Shown: positions 1-9,226, numbered from the stretch's first letter. The stretch: 64,000 bases of DNA from Actinocrinis sp035650855 (GCF_035650855.1 NZ_DASRGV010000213.1:11002-75001); one strand, 5' to 3'. Numbers and translations are program-made. The notes: generated by a model from the letters alone, not told the origin.

Positions 1-856
1 CGCCGTGGTTGGACACGATGAGCGCGTCCACGCCCTCGGCGACGGCCCGCTCGGCGTCGCGCGCGCACAGCACGCCCTTGAGCACGATCGGCAGGGCGCT
101 GAGAGAGCGCAGCCAGCCGATCACGCTCCAGTCGAGCCAGGGGTCGAACTCGGCCAGCGCGTGGGCCGCCGGGTCCGCGGCGTCCAGGCCGGGCAGGTTC
201 GCCGGGCGCACGCCCGCCGGCAGCCGGAAGCCGTTGCGCAGGTCGCGCAGGCGGGAACCGAGCACCGGCGCGTCGACGGTCAGCACCAGCGCTTCGACGC
301 CGCACTGCTCGGCCCGCCCGATCAGGTCCCTGACCCGGGTGCGCTCGCGCAGGCAGTACAGCTGCAACCACAGCGGCGAGCCCGCGAGCGGCGCGATTTC
401 GGTCAGGGAGCGGCCGGCGAACATGCTCAGCACGGTCGGCAGCCCGGCGGTGGCGGCCGCACGGACCGTGGCCAGCTCGCCGTCCGGGTGCGCGAGCGTG
501 TGGTACGCCATCGGCGCGACGGCGAGCGGCGCCGCCCACGTGCGGCCCAGGACGCTGACCGTGGTGTCGGCCGGGCCCGAGCCGGTCAGCACGCGCGGGA
601 CGAGCCGCACGGCGTCGAAGGCGGCGAGGTTCGCGGCCAGCGTGCGCTCCTGTCCGGCGCCGCCGTCGATGTAGTCCCACGTGTGCGGATCCATGCGCTG
701 CTCGGCGAGCCGGGCGATCTCGCGCAGCGTCGGGCCGAGCGCGGGATCGGGACCCTTCGCCGGGGCCGGGGCCGGGGCCGGGGACGGCGCGGGGCGCGGG
801 GGCTGATCGGCGGCGGCTCGCGACGTCACGGGCCCGTCCGTGTCAATGCTCGTCAT
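1..856 (-). CDS. FMN-dependent alpha-hydroxy-acid oxidase, 4-hydroxymandelate oxidase-like (3' end outside window)
   Basis: About 285 N-terminal codons are present; the C-terminus lies beyond the window edge. The protein has the FMN-dependent alpha-hydroxy-acid dehydrogenase fold: TWDYIDGGAG near the N-terminus, a PMAYHTLAHPDGE stretch, WLQLYC, LTVDAPV and, at the cut edge, the active-site SNHGG. The overall sequence resembles Hmo of glycopeptide clusters, which oxidises 4-hydroxymandelate to 4-hydroxybenzoylformate. The 4-hydroxymandelate synthase-like gene at 11283 supports this substrate, but that is inference; lactate or mandelate oxidation is possible. It is the last visible gene of the leftward operon, 60 bp after the ABC ATPase. 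The N-terminus carries a low-complexity Pro-Ala tract coded by tandem 6-bp CCGGGG repeats. The start is ATG at 856 with a weak GGAG upstream. Confidence 0.8.
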   Translation of the reverse strand, partial: MTSIDTDGPVTSRAAADQPPRPAPSPAPAPAPAKGPDPALGPTLREIARLAEQRMDPHTWDYIDGGAGQERTLAANLAAFDAVRLVPRVLTGSGPADTTVSVLGRTWAAPLAVAPMAYHTLAHPDGELATVRAAATAGLPTVLSMFAGRSLTEIAPLAGSPLWLQLYCLRERTRVRDLIGRAEQCGVEALVLTVDAPVLGSRLRDLRNGFRLPAGVRPANLPGLDAADPAAHALAEFDPWLDWSVIGWLRSLSALPIVLKGVLCARDAERAVAEGVDALIVSNHG

Positions 857-916
857 CGCGCGGCGGCTCCGTCGCCCTTCGCGACCGGTCCGCGGCCGGG
901 CCGGGGGCGGCGCACG

Positions 917-1873
917 TCAGGACTCCCGCAGCGAGCGGCCGGTCTTGGTCAGGAACACGTCGTCGAGCGTCGGGCGGTGCAGCTCGATGGTGGACAGCTC
1001 GATGCCGGCGCCCTCCAGCGTCCGCATCACCTGCGGGATCGCCGTCTGCCCGGCCTCGACGGTCAGCCGCAGCTCGTCGTCGTCGCGGGCCTCGACCGAG
1101 CGCAGGTACGGCTGGCCGGCCAGCAGCTGCGCGGCCTTCCGCGCCGCGCCGGCCAGCCCGACGGTGACCACGTCGCCGGAGATCGCCCGCTTGAGCGCGT
1201 CCGGGGTGTCCTCGGCCACGACCTCGCCGTGGTCGATGATCGCGATCCGGTCGCACAGGGCGTCGGCCTCGTCCAGGTAGTGCGTGGTCAGGAAGACCGT
1301 CATGCCCTCGTCGCGCAGCTTGCGCACCAGCTCCCACATGTGCGCGCGGCTCTGCGGGTCCAGCCCCGAGGTGGGCTCGTCCAGGAACAGCACCTTGGGC
1401 CGGTGCACGACGCCGAGCGCGATGTCCACGCGGCGGCGCTGCCCGCCGGAGTAGGTCTTGCAGTTGCGGTCGCCGTACTCGGCCAGGTCGAAGGAGTCCA
1501 GCGCGGCCGCGGCCCGCTCCTGCGCCTCGGCCTTGCCGATGCCGTGCATGCGCGCCTGCAGCACGAGTTCCTGGCGGGCGGTCACATCGTCCCAGGTGCC
1601 GCCGCCCTGCGCGACGTAGCCGATGTGCCGGCGCACCCGCGCCGGCTCGGTGCGCAGGTCCGCGCCCGCCACCCGGGCCTCCCCGTCGTCGGGCGGCAGC
1701 AGGGTGGCGAACATCCGCAGGGTGGTGCTCTTGCCGGCGCCGTTCGGGCCGAGGAACCCGAAGATCTCGCCCTCGGCCACTTTCAGGTCCACCCCGGCCA
1801 CGGCCTCGACCACGCTGGTCTTGCGGCGGCGCTTGGTGCGGAACGACTTGCGCAGGCCCTTGGCCTCGATCAC
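917..1873 (-). CDS. DrrA-like ABC exporter ATP-binding protein
   Basis: A 318-aa nucleotide-binding subunit of an ABC-2 type exporter. Walker A GPNGAGKST is at about 42-50, the signature is YSGGQRRR, Walker B is VLFLDEPTSGLD, and the H-loop lies in TTHYLDEAD. The C-terminal extension ending in TLDDVFLTKTGR is typical of daunorubicin-resistance DrrA-type ATPases. It starts with GTG at 1873 behind GGAGGAG. It pairs with the permease just upstream and sits in a biosynthetic operon, so export of, or self-resistance to, the cluster product is the likely role (inferred). Confidence 0.9.
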   Translation of the reverse strand: MIEAKGLRKSFRTKRRRKTSVVEAVAGVDLKVAEGEIFGFLGPNGAGKSTTLRMFATLLPPDDGEARVAGADLRTEPARVRRHIGYVAQGGGTWDDVTARQELVLQARMHGIGKAEAQERAAAALDSFDLAEYGDRNCKTYSGGQRRRVDIALGVVHRPKVLFLDEPTSGLDPQSRAHMWELVRKLRDEGMTVFLTTHYLDEADALCDRIAIIDHGEVVAEDTPDALKRAISGDVVTVGLAGAARKAAQLLAGQPYLRSVEARDDDELRLTVEAGQTAIPQVMRTLEGAGIELSTIELHRPTLDDVFLTKTGRSLRES

Positions 1874-1961
1874 AGCACTCCTCCTTCGCTCGGCGCGTCC
1901 GGCTGCGGCCCGGTCGGGGTCACGGTCTGGGTCGTGGGCGCGGTCGGGGTCACGGGCGCGC

Positions 1962-2726
1962 TCACCGCACGGACCGGGTGAACAGGCGTGCCGACCAGGC
2001 CAGGGCGACCACGGCGATGCCCGCCATGATCGCGATGCTCTGCCAGACCACGGCGTCGGCGGCGTGCCCGGCGAACAGCGCCCGCATCCCGGAGACCGCC
2101 CAGCTGAACGGGTTCCAGTCGGCCACCCGGCGCAGCCACAGCGGGGCCAGCGCGATCGGCAGCAGCGTGCCGGACAGCAGCATCAGCGGCTGCGCCAGGT
2201 TGTTGATGACCTGGCCGAGCACCCCCGCGTTGCTGATCTTCAGGGCGATGCCGTAGGAGATCGCCGAGCTGGTCAGCGAGATCAGGGCGAGCAGCGCGTA
2301 GGCGAGCAGCAGGTCCCCGACGCGCACCAGCAGCCCGAGCGGCAGGGAGAGCAGGATGATGATGGCCGCCTGGATCGCGAGGGTGACCACGTCCCGCAGC
2401 GCCCGGCCGAGCAGCAGCGCCACCCGGCTGACCGGGGTGACTCTGGCGCGCTCGATCACGCCGGAGCTGAGCTCGGCCAGCAGCCCGAAGCCGACGTACA
2501 GGCCGCCGCCGAGCGCGAGCGCGACCAGCATGCCCGGGATGTAGATGCGGTAGGCGGCGGCCATCGACCCGTTGTCGAGGGAGGAGAGCGCGGGCTTGAG
2601 CAGCGGCGCGAACAGCGCCATGTACACCACCGGCTGCGCCACGCCCAGGAACACCCACAGCGGCGAGCGGACCATCAGCAGCAGATGCCGCTGGAAGACG
2701 ATCCACACGTCACGCGACACCTTCAT
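1962..2726 (-). CDS. DrrB-like ABC-2 exporter permease
   Basis: A 254-aa integral membrane protein with about six hydrophobic segments. The ABC-2 permease layout is visible, with a PFSWAVSGMRALF motif near the C-terminus as in DrrB-type daunorubicin exporters. Its start overlaps the end of the glycosyltransferase gene by 17 bp, so translation is probably coupled. The 88-bp gap to the ATPase gene contains a repeated GGTCGGGGTCACGG element. It should form the exporter with the 917-1873 ATPase. Confidence 0.88.
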   Translation of the reverse strand: MKVSRDVWIVFQRHLLLMVRSPLWVFLGVAQPVVYMALFAPLLKPALSSLDNGSMAAAYRIYIPGMLVALALGGGLYVGFGLLAELSSGVIERARVTPVSRVALLLGRALRDVVTLAIQAAIIILLSLPLGLLVRVGDLLLAYALLALISLTSSAISYGIALKISNAGVLGQVINNLAQPLMLLSGTLLPIALAPLWLRRVADWNPFSWAVSGMRALFAGHAADAVVWQSIAIMAGIAVVALAWSARLFTRSVR

Positions 2727-3942
2727 ATGCCACCTCGCGTTCTACCGGCGGGACGGTTCGGGTCAGGGCCTCGAGCAGGCGGGCGGCCTGCGCGGCGCCG
2801 CCGGCCTCGCGGAATGAATCGCGCACGCACAGCGCCGCCGCGCGGTAGGAGGGATCGTCGAGCACTGCGACGAGCGCTTCGCGCAGCGCCTGCGGCCCGC
2901 TGCGGGCGAAGCGCACCCGCACGCCCGCGCCGGCCGCGGCGACCTGCGCCGCGTTGATCGGCTGGTCGCCCTTGATGGGGGCGATGACCAGGGGCACGCC
3001 GTGCGCCAGGGCCTCGCACACGGTGTTCAGGCCGCCGTGGCTGACCACCGCGTCCAGGCGCGGCATCAGCTCGAGCATCGGGACCTGGCGCACCGCCAGC
3101 ACGTGCCCGGGCGGATCGGGGATCGCGTAGTGCGGCGCGACGACGATCGCCTGGAGCCGCTCGCCGAGGGGTTCGAGCGCCTGCGTCATCCGCCGGTAGA
3201 AGCCCTCGGCCAGGTCCATGGAGAGCGTGCCCATGGTGATCAGCACGTGTTTGCGGCCGGGGTCGAGCCAGTGCCAGGGGAATTCGTCGCCTGCGGCGCG
3301 CGGTCCGAGCGCGGGGCCGACGAACGCGGCGCCGCGCAGCCACGGCAGCTGCTCGGGGGCCTCTGGTTGGCGGCCGTGCGCTGCGGGTGCGCCGACCAGC
3401 GCGGTGCCGGTGAACGCGATCAGCAGGTGCGGTGAGAAGCACAGGTCGTGCGGCGGCCGGCCGGGCAGGCCGGCCTCGGTCCACAGCTCCTCGAGCAGGC
3501 CGAGGATCCAGGACTCCACCTTCGGCAGCGCCCGGTAGGGGCGGGTCAGCTCCATCGTGGTCGGCGCGAGGCTGGCCCACGGCAGGGCTCTGCGATGGGC
3601 GATCAGCGCGCCGGCCACGGCGTGCTGGTCCACCGCCAGGGCGTCCGGGCGGAAGGCCTGCACGGCCTGGTCGATGCCGCGCAGCGTGGTGCGGGCGTGC
3701 GGCACGATGTATCCGGCCCACCGCGACCTGACCGCGGCCATGCCCAGCTCGCCCTGGCCGCCGCGATGCGCGCGCAGTGGGATCGGGTGCACGCGCGCCT
3801 GCGGCCCGACCAGCGGGCGCAGGAAGCGTTCGGAGCCCGCCCAGGTCACCTCGTGGCCGCGCGCCTCGAGCTGCCTGGCGACCGCGGCGATCGGCAGCGC
3901 GTGGCCCATCAGCGGCAGCGTGACGAAGAGGTACCTGCTCAC
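2710..3942 (-). CDS. GT1-family (macrolide-type) glycosyltransferase
   Basis: A 410-aa UDP/dNDP-sugar glycosyltransferase of the MGT/UGT type (GT-B fold). The N-terminal acceptor domain opens with FVTLPLMGHALPIAAVARQL. The C-terminal donor domain has VSHGGLNTVCEALAHGVP followed by APIKGDQPINAAQV, which contacts the nucleotide sugar. The start is GTG at 3942, overlapping the ACP stop by 4 bp (GTGA); a longer upstream reading would run into the ACP gene. It probably glycosylates the cluster product. The sugar is unknown, since no deoxysugar pathway genes occur in the window. Confidence 0.88.
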   Translation of the reverse strand: MSRYLFVTLPLMGHALPIAAVARQLEARGHEVTWAGSERFLRPLVGPQARVHPIPLRAHRGGQGELGMAAVRSRWAGYIVPHARTTLRGIDQAVQAFRPDALAVDQHAVAGALIAHRRALPWASLAPTTMELTRPYRALPKVESWILGLLEELWTEAGLPGRPPHDLCFSPHLLIAFTGTALVGAPAAHGRQPEAPEQLPWLRGAAFVGPALGPRAAGDEFPWHWLDPGRKHVLITMGTLSMDLAEGFYRRMTQALEPLGERLQAIVVAPHYAIPDPPGHVLAVRQVPMLELMPRLDAVVSHGGLNTVCEALAHGVPLVIAPIKGDQPINAAQVAAAGAGVRVRFARSGPQALREALVAVLDDPSYRAAALCVRDSFREAGGAAQAARLLEALTRTVPPVEREVAYEGVA

Positions 3943-4274
3943 CGGCGCCCCCCGGCGGTGCGCGCGGCGACGTAGGCGGCCGCGTCGGCGAGGGTGAACT
4001 CGATGATCTGATCCAGCGCCAGGCCCGCCACGTGCGCGACCAGGTCCACCTGCTCGCCGTAGCGGCGGGCCAGCGCCTCGCCGAGCTCGGCCAGCTCGAT
4101 GCTCTCCAGCAGCAGGTCCGCGTCCAGGCGGGTGTGCGGGCCGAGGGCCGCCAGCCACTGCTCGTCCTCGCCGGTGACCTCCCGCAGCAGCGCGGCGATC
4201 TGCGCGACCAGCGGGCCGTCCGCCGCGCCCGGCCCGGTGAGCGTCGTCGTGTCCTGCGATCCGCCGAGTGTCAC
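3939..4274 (-). CDS. Acyl carrier protein
   Basis: A 111-aa carrier protein with the phosphopantetheine attachment Ser at about residue 58 in LLLESIELAELG, followed by ALARRYGEQVDL as expected for helix II of an ACP. It starts with GTG at 4274, overlapping the methyltransferase stop by 4 bp, and ends overlapping the glycosyltransferase start by 4 bp. Its placement between a methyltransferase and a glycosyltransferase suggests that tailoring may occur on a carrier-bound intermediate (inference). It is one of four ACPs in the cluster. Confidence 0.85.
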   Translation of the reverse strand: MTLGGSQDTTTLTGPGAADGPLVAQIAALLREVTGEDEQWLAALGPHTRLDADLLLESIELAELGEALARRYGEQVDLVAHVAGLALDQIIEFTLADAAAYVAARTAGGRR

Positions 4275-5194
4275 GGGCGCGCCGCCGGTTCGGCTTCGGG
4301 CTGCGGCTTCACGGCGCGTACCGCGCCGTACGTCATGGCGCCGGTCTCGAAGCCTTTGAGCATCAGCGGGCCGGCGTAGAAGAACCCGAGCACGTCGACG
4401 CCGCGGTCGCGGGCCAGTTCGCGCATCGCCCGCGGGCCCTCGACCCTCGGCACCAGCGCGAAGGCCGGATCCCAGGAGTTGGCCACCGCCGCCGTCCAGT
4501 CCACCGCGGCGACGCGCTCGAACCCGGCCGCGGCCGCCAGCCGCTCGTGCTGCGGCAGCGAGGAGAAGCTCGGCATGACCTGGTGCCGCAGGATCTGCTT
4601 GACCAGCGCGTCCTCCTCCGCGCTCAGCTCCCCCTCGCGCACCGCCCAGGTCGCGATCGCCAGCACGCCGCCCGGCCGCAGCAGCCGCAGCGCCTCGGCG
4701 AAGAACGCCGCCCGGTCCGCGATGTGCATCAGGCTCTCCAGCGCCCAGATCGCGTCGAAGCACTCGTCTGGATATCCGGTGCGCAGCGCGTCCGCCTGGT
4801 GGAAGCGGGCCCGTCCGTCGAGTCCCGCGTCGCGTGCCTTCTGGCGCGCGCGCTCGACCTGGGCCGCGCTGAGCGTGACCCCGTCCACCGTGCAGCCCAG
4901 GCTCCCGGCCAGGTACAGCGCGGAGCCGCCGATTCCGCAGCCGACGTCCAGCACGTGCGCCCCGGCGCCGATGCCGGCGAACGCGACCAGCTCCCGCACC
5001 AGGCGGTCGGTCGCGGCGCGCCGGTCCGCGCCCTCGGCGCCCGGGGCCTCGCCGGGGTCCCAGTATCCGTGGTGGACGTGCTCGCCCCACAGATCCTCGT
5101 ACAGATCAAGGGTCGTGTCGTAATAACGCTCCACCGCCGCGTTGAGCCCGGACGGCGCGGCGGAGGCGGGCGCGGCGCTCATGTCGACATCCAC
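4271..5194 (-). CDS. SAM-dependent methyltransferase
   Basis: A 307-aa class I methyltransferase. The N-terminal RYYDTTLDLYEDLWGEHVHH and HGYWD elements are followed by the SAM-binding motif I VLDVGCGIGGSALYLA and a downstream LRPGGVLAIATW. This arrangement is typical of sterol/tocopherol-type and natural-product C/O-methyltransferases. GTG at 5194 was chosen as start because AGGAG lies 10 nt upstream; an ATG at 5182 is the alternative. It is the first gene of the leftward operon and faces the low-GC divergent spacer. Substrate unknown. Confidence 0.85.
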   Translation of the reverse strand: MDVDMSAAPASAAPSGLNAAVERYYDTTLDLYEDLWGEHVHHGYWDPGEAPGAEGADRRAATDRLVRELVAFAGIGAGAHVLDVGCGIGGSALYLAGSLGCTVDGVTLSAAQVERARQKARDAGLDGRARFHQADALRTGYPDECFDAIWALESLMHIADRAAFFAEALRLLRPGGVLAIATWAVREGELSAEEDALVKQILRHQVMPSFSSLPQHERLAAAAGFERVAAVDWTAAVANSWDPAFALVPRVEGPRAMRELARDRGVDVLGFFYAGPLMLKGFETGAMTYGAVRAVKPQPEAEPAARP

Positions 5195-5989
5195 GGCGGC
5201 GAGTCTCCTGAAGATCCCCTGGAAGAATGCATTCGGAAATGGCTTTTCCGGGAGCACGGGAAAAGAGGCCGCGCTCCCCGGGAAATGAGCAGGCCGAACG
5301 CGGCCGCTTATTCGGCAGGCCGTCAAATCAGCCACTTGATGCGACCGCGGCGACGCTGGCGGCGCGGCGGCCGTGAAACTTACATTTACCTCGGATAACC
5401 AGCGAAGACATGGTATATACCAATCTCAGCTGGCGTAAAGACCGAATCTCCAGAGCTTGTGATCTGAGAAGGATTCGGCATACTGGCAGCTCAGACAAGG
5501 TAGTGCCTTGCCTTAGACCACCTACGTGCTGACCCCTCGCCAACACGATGACGAACATTAAATCAGTGCTGTCGGTCAGCGACGAGGTTGCCACGAGTGA
5601 CTTCTTCCGTCAATTCCCCAATCCGTTCCAAGAAGCGGACCCTGTCATCCAGGTCGTGACCTGGGCAAAGAAAACCGATCAGACACAGGGTCTTGCGGCG
5701 CCCCAAATCCTGTGATGAGAATGGCGCCGAACGGGGGGTTGGCCACCGCTGAACCCCCGTCACCTCGCCGGTCCGACAAAGGGCCGGCTCCAGCCCGCCG
5801 ACCGCTCACAACGGCGGGCACCCGCGACAGCACGCGCCGGGCCCGGTACGCCGGGCCTTTTGCACTCTGCGCCCAGCGCGCCGCACAACGCACCGCCATC
5901 AGGCAACACAGGCAACTTAGCCAAACGGCTCAAGACCGCGCCCGGTCTCAGTTCGCCATGCACCGGAGCGCGAAGGGGGAAGGTGTCTC
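5195..5989. promoter_or_regulatory. Low-GC divergent spacer between the two cluster operons
   Basis: About 795 bp without a convincing gene. It separates the leftward (methyltransferase) and rightward (ligase) operons and must carry both promoters. Roughly 5340-5720 is markedly AT-richer than the rest of the window; for example 5401-5460 is about 47 % GC. Short open frames exist on the minus strand (5328-5594, 5563-5763), but they have no recognisable domain and poor start context, so I do not call them. No clear SARP-type repeat or palindrome was identified. Confidence 0.6.
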
Positions 5990-7405
5990 GTGATCGACGG
6001 CGCGCACCCGCCGCTGGATCCAGGCTGGGTCGACGACGTGCTGCTGGCCGGCCGCCCGGCCGACCCCTGCCTCGACCTCGGCGCCCCGGTCACCCGACAG
6101 GCGCTCCGCGCACTCGTCGCCGACCAGCAGGCGGCACTCACCGCCGCTGGCCTGCGCGAGCGCGGCGTGGCCGCCCTGTGCCTCCCACCCTCCCTCACGT
6201 TCATCAGCACCCTGCTCGCGACATGGCGCATCGGCGCCCAGGCCATCCTGCTCGACCACCGGCTGACCCCCTACGAGGTGGACCGCGCGCTCACCCGACT
6301 AGCGCCCCAGGTCGTCGTCCGCGCGAAACAGGCACCCGACGGCGCGCTGCGCGGATACGCCCAGGTCGACGCAGAGGTCTCCGCCCGCCCCGGCCTGCCC
6401 GCCGCCGGACCGCACGCACTCGTCCAACTCAGCTCCGGCTCCACCGGCCCCTCCAAGGTCATCGGCCGCACCGCCGCCGACCTCATCGCCGAGATCGACC
6501 GGTACCGGCAGATCGACGGAGTACCGCGCGAAGGCGAACGCATCGTGTCGCTGGCCTCGATGGTCCACGTCCTGGGACTGGTCGGCGGCCTGCTCTACGG
6601 CCTGAGCGCCGGCGTACAGCTCGCGATCCCGCCACGCATGACACCGCACGGCATCCTCGACACCGTGGCCGCCAGCCGCGAGCCCACCACGCTGCTGGGC
6701 GTCCCCTTCCACATCGAACTACTCGCCTCCGTGGCCGAACCGCCGCCGCTGCCGCAGCTGACCGGGATGACCACCGGCGGCGAGCTGGTCCGCACCGGAG
6801 TGTACGAGTCCTTCGTCAACCGCTACGGCGTCCGGCTGGGCAACATGTACGGCATGACCGAGGCCGGCGTCATCGCCACCGACCTGTTCGGAGCCGGCCG
6901 CCCCGCCCTGCGCCCCGCACCCGGCCTGACCGTCCGCGAGCGCGACGGCGAACTGCACCTCGCGATGCAAAACTCCCCCTACCTCGGCGACACCGACCCC
7001 GCCCGCTGGTCCGACGGCTGGCTGCACACCCGCGACGCGGGCTCGGTCGACGCCGACACCGGCCTCGTGCGAGTCCTCGGCCGCCGCGACTCACAGGTCT
7101 CCGTCGGCGGACTCAAAGTCGACCTCACCGAGGTCGAGCACACGCTCGCCGACCTACCCGAAGTCGAAGGCGCGGTCGTCGTGTTCGACAAAGCCGTCGA
7201 GGCGTACATCATGCTGCGCACACCAGACGCCGAGACCCGCGTCAGGGAACTGCTGGCCCAGCGCCTCGCCGCGTACAAGCGACCCCGCGTCCTGCACATC
7301 GTCGACCAATTGCCGCGCACGGCGACCGGGAAGCTCGTGCGAGATCACAGCGTGCTGCGCGGCGCGAGGCAAGACCGCGAGGCCGCGCTGAACCTCACCC
7401 GCTGA
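5990..7405 (+). CDS. Acyl/aryl-AMP ligase (ANL superfamily)
   Basis: A 471-aa adenylate-forming enzyme, shorter than most acyl-CoA ligases. The AMP-binding P-loop is LSSGSTGPSKV at about 147-157, the MYGMTEAG motif follows, then WLHTRDAG and the C-terminal PRTATGKLVRD with the catalytic Lys. The start is GTG at 5990 with AAGGGGGAAGG upstream. It opens the rightward operon and is followed by two ACPs and a ketosynthase, so it probably activates a free carboxylic acid and loads it onto an ACP. The identity of the acid (fatty or aromatic) cannot be told from sequence. Confidence 0.85.
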   Translation: MIDGAHPPLDPGWVDDVLLAGRPADPCLDLGAPVTRQALRALVADQQAALTAAGLRERGVAALCLPPSLTFISTLLATWRIGAQAILLDHRLTPYEVDRALTRLAPQVVVRAKQAPDGALRGYAQVDAEVSARPGLPAAGPHALVQLSSGSTGPSKVIGRTAADLIAEIDRYRQIDGVPREGERIVSLASMVHVLGLVGGLLYGLSAGVQLAIPPRMTPHGILDTVAASREPTTLLGVPFHIELLASVAEPPPLPQLTGMTTGGELVRTGVYESFVNRYGVRLGNMYGMTEAGVIATDLFGAGRPALRPAPGLTVRERDGELHLAMQNSPYLGDTDPARWSDGWLHTRDAGSVDADTGLVRVLGRRDSQVSVGGLKVDLTEVEHTLADLPEVEGAVVVFDKAVEAYIMLRTPDAETRVRELLAQRLAAYKRPRVLHIVDQLPRTATGKLVRDHSVLRGARQDREAALNLTR

Positions 7406-7546
7406 GCACTCCATCGGGCCGCCCGCCCGCCAACGCAGCAGCCGACCAAGCCCGCGATCCGGGTCCGGTCGGCTCCGCGGGCGGCTGCCTCATCCCGCAC
7501 CGCCGCCGCCCCCGCCCTCCCCCACCGCAGAAAGGACGCCTCCGAG

Positions 7547-7816
7547 ATGACCGACGACGAAATCCGCGCGTTCATCATCCAGTCGCTCAGCGCGATGAAC
7601 TACGACATCACCGACGTAGACGCCGACACCCTGCTCGGCCCGGCCGGAGCCGATCTCGAGTCGCTCGCACTGGCCGAGCTCTCCGTGCGGGTCGAGGACC
7701 AGTACGGCGTCCGGTTCGACGACGACGAGGCCGAGAAGCTCGTCGCGATGACCATCGGCGAGTTCGCACGGGCCGTGGCGCAGCGCGTCGAATCCGCGTC
7801 GGCGGCAGGGCGCTGA
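7547..7816 (+). CDS. Acyl carrier protein
   Basis: An 89-aa ACP with the phosphopantetheine Ser at about 39 in GADLESLALAEL, followed by an acidic helix (VEDQYGVRFDDDEAEKL). ATG at 7547 has AGAAAGGA upstream. The 141-bp gap after the ligase shows no feature. The next ACP starts 3 bp after its stop, forming an ACP pair just before the first ketosynthase. Confidence 0.85.
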   Translation: MTDDEIRAFIIQSLSAMNYDITDVDADTLLGPAGADLESLALAELSVRVEDQYGVRFDDDEAEKLVAMTIGEFARAVAQRVESASAAGR

Positions 7817-7818
7817 AC

Positions 7819-8058
7819 GTGTCCGGCTTCCCTGAGCGCGCCGAGCTTCTCACCATGCTCGCGGCCTTCGGCGACCGCAGGCCCGAGCAGGTGCCGGAGA
7901 ACATCGACTCGATGGAGCTGGCCTGGCTCATCCATCAGGTCGAGGAGCGCTACGGGCGGCGAATCGACCTCGACGATGCGGCACTGGCCCGCATGACGAG
8001 CGTCTCCGGCGCGGCCGAGGTGCTGCGCGACCACGTTTTCGAGGCGGCCGATGACTGA
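7819..8058 (+). CDS. Acyl carrier protein (short)
   Basis: A 79-aa carrier-like protein starting at GTG 7819, 2 bp after the preceding ACP stop. The putative phosphopantetheine Ser is residue 31 in ENIDSMELAWL, followed by HQVEERYGRRIDLDD, the usual ACP helix II/loop. It is shorter at the N-terminus than its neighbour. Its last 8 bp overlap the ketosynthase start (ATGACTGA), indicating translational coupling. Having two adjacent and different ACPs suggests separate roles, for example starter and extender carrier (inference). Confidence 0.8.
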   Translation: MSGFPERAELLTMLAAFGDRRPEQVPENIDSMELAWLIHQVEERYGRRIDLDDAALARMTSVSGAAEVLRDHVFEAADD

Positions 8059-9226
8059 CGCGATCGCCCTCGCCGATCCTCCGGTCGCACGGCGCGGCGC
8101 CGAGCCCGTCGTGATCACCGCGGCCGCCGTCTCCAGCGCGTTCGGGCGCGGAGTCGCACCGCTGCTCTCGGCGGCGCTCGAAGGCACACCCGGCTTCGAG
8201 ACCGTGCGCCGCTTCGACGTCGCGGACCGGCGAGTCGGCGTCGCGGCGACGCTACCGGGATCACCCACGCTCGGCGACGAACTGGACCAGGTCATCCACG
8301 AGGCCTGCGACGAAGCCGGACTCTCCTCCGGCCGGCGCGCGCAGTGCCCGCTCTATCTCGCAGTGCACGGCGATCCAGACCTGCCACGAACGCAGGGCGC
8401 CGAGGCCAACGAGCACAGCGCGGCCGCCTTCGCACGATCAGTGGCAAAGCGCGCAGGACTGTCAACCGAAGCAGCCCGCGCATACACCTCCGCATGCGTC
8501 GCTGCCAGCACAGCAGTCGCCGACGCCGCAGCCGCCGTAGCCCGCGGACGCGTCAGCAGCGTCGTGATCGCAGCCGGTTACCTCGTCGATCCGGATCAAT
8601 TCGCCCTCTTCGACGCAGGACGCGCACTCGCCCCCGACGGCCGAGTGCGGCCGTTCAGCGCGCGGCGCGGCGGACTGCTGCTCGGCGACGGCGTAGGCGC
8701 GCTCGTGGTCGAATCCACCTCGTCCGCCCAACGCCGCGGCGCCAAGATCCTCGCCAGACTCGCCGGGTGGGGCCGGGCCGGGGACGCCTACCACGTCTGC
8801 CGACCACGCCCCGACGGCGCCGGCCTCGCGCGGGCGATCACAGCGGCCATGCAGCGCGCCGCCATCCGCCCCGAGGCGATCGACTACGTCAACGCACACG
8901 GCTCAGGCACCGAACACAGCGACGCGGCCGAAGCTGCCGCACTGCACCTGGCGCTCGGCGAATCCGCCGCGACAATGCCGGTCAGCTCCACCAAATCAGT
9001 GCACGGCCAGGCGCTCGAAGCAGGCGCACTGATCGAGCTGATCGTGACGGTCCACGCACTGCGCGCCGGGCGCCTTCCGGTCAACGCCGGCTACCTCGGT
9101 CCAGACGAAGCCTGCCGGCTGAACCTCGTGCTCGAAACCGGACAAGAACGCCCGATCGACTACGCCCTCAGCATCAACAGCGCGTTCGGCGGAGCGAACA
9201 CCGCACTGCTGGTAGGTGCACCGTGA
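8051..9226 (+). CDS. Beta-ketoacyl-ACP synthase (FabF/KS-alpha-like)
   Basis: A 391-aa condensing enzyme of the KAS I/II type. The catalytic triad is present: Cys149 in YTSACVAAS, His283 in NAHGSGTEHSD and His318 in STKSVHGQALEAG, with Lys315. The C-terminal INSAFGGANTALL is the usual Gly-rich end. The start overlaps the second ACP by 8 bp and its stop overlaps the chain-length-factor-like gene (TGATG). It probably performs decarboxylative Claisen condensation on an ACP-bound chain with the next gene product as partner. It is more divergent than the second KS at 9873. Confidence 0.88.
   Translation: MTDAIALADPPVARRGAEPVVITAAAVSSAFGRGVAPLLSAALEGTPGFETVRRFDVADRRVGVAATLPGSPTLGDELDQVIHEACDEAGLSSGRRAQCPLYLAVHGDPDLPRTQGAEANEHSAAAFARSVAKRAGLSTEAARAYTSACVAASTAVADAAAAVARGRVSSVVIAAGYLVDPDQFALFDAGRALAPDGRVRPFSARRGGLLLGDGVGALVVESTSSAQRRGAKILARLAGWGRAGDAYHVCRPRPDGAGLARAITAAMQRAAIRPEAIDYVNAHGSGTEHSDAAEAAALHLALGESAATMPVSSTKSVHGQALEAGALIELIVTVHALRAGRLPVNAGYLGPDEACRLNLVLETGQERPIDYALSINSAFGGANTALLVGAP

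Noticed and set aside
5..1981. A 658-codon open frame on the plus strand
   Set aside because: It is antisense to the Hmo-like oxidase and DrrA genes, has Arg/Gly/His-rich low-complexity composition and no domain; long shadow frames are expected at this GC content.
5328..5594. Open minus-strand frame in the low-GC spacer, 88 codons
   Set aside because: No recognisable motif, no good ribosome binding site, and it lies where promoters are expected.
5563..5763. Open minus-strand frame, 66 codons, with a helix-like FLERIGELTEEVTRG end
   Set aside because: I considered a transposase or regulator remnant but could not match any family; too short to call.
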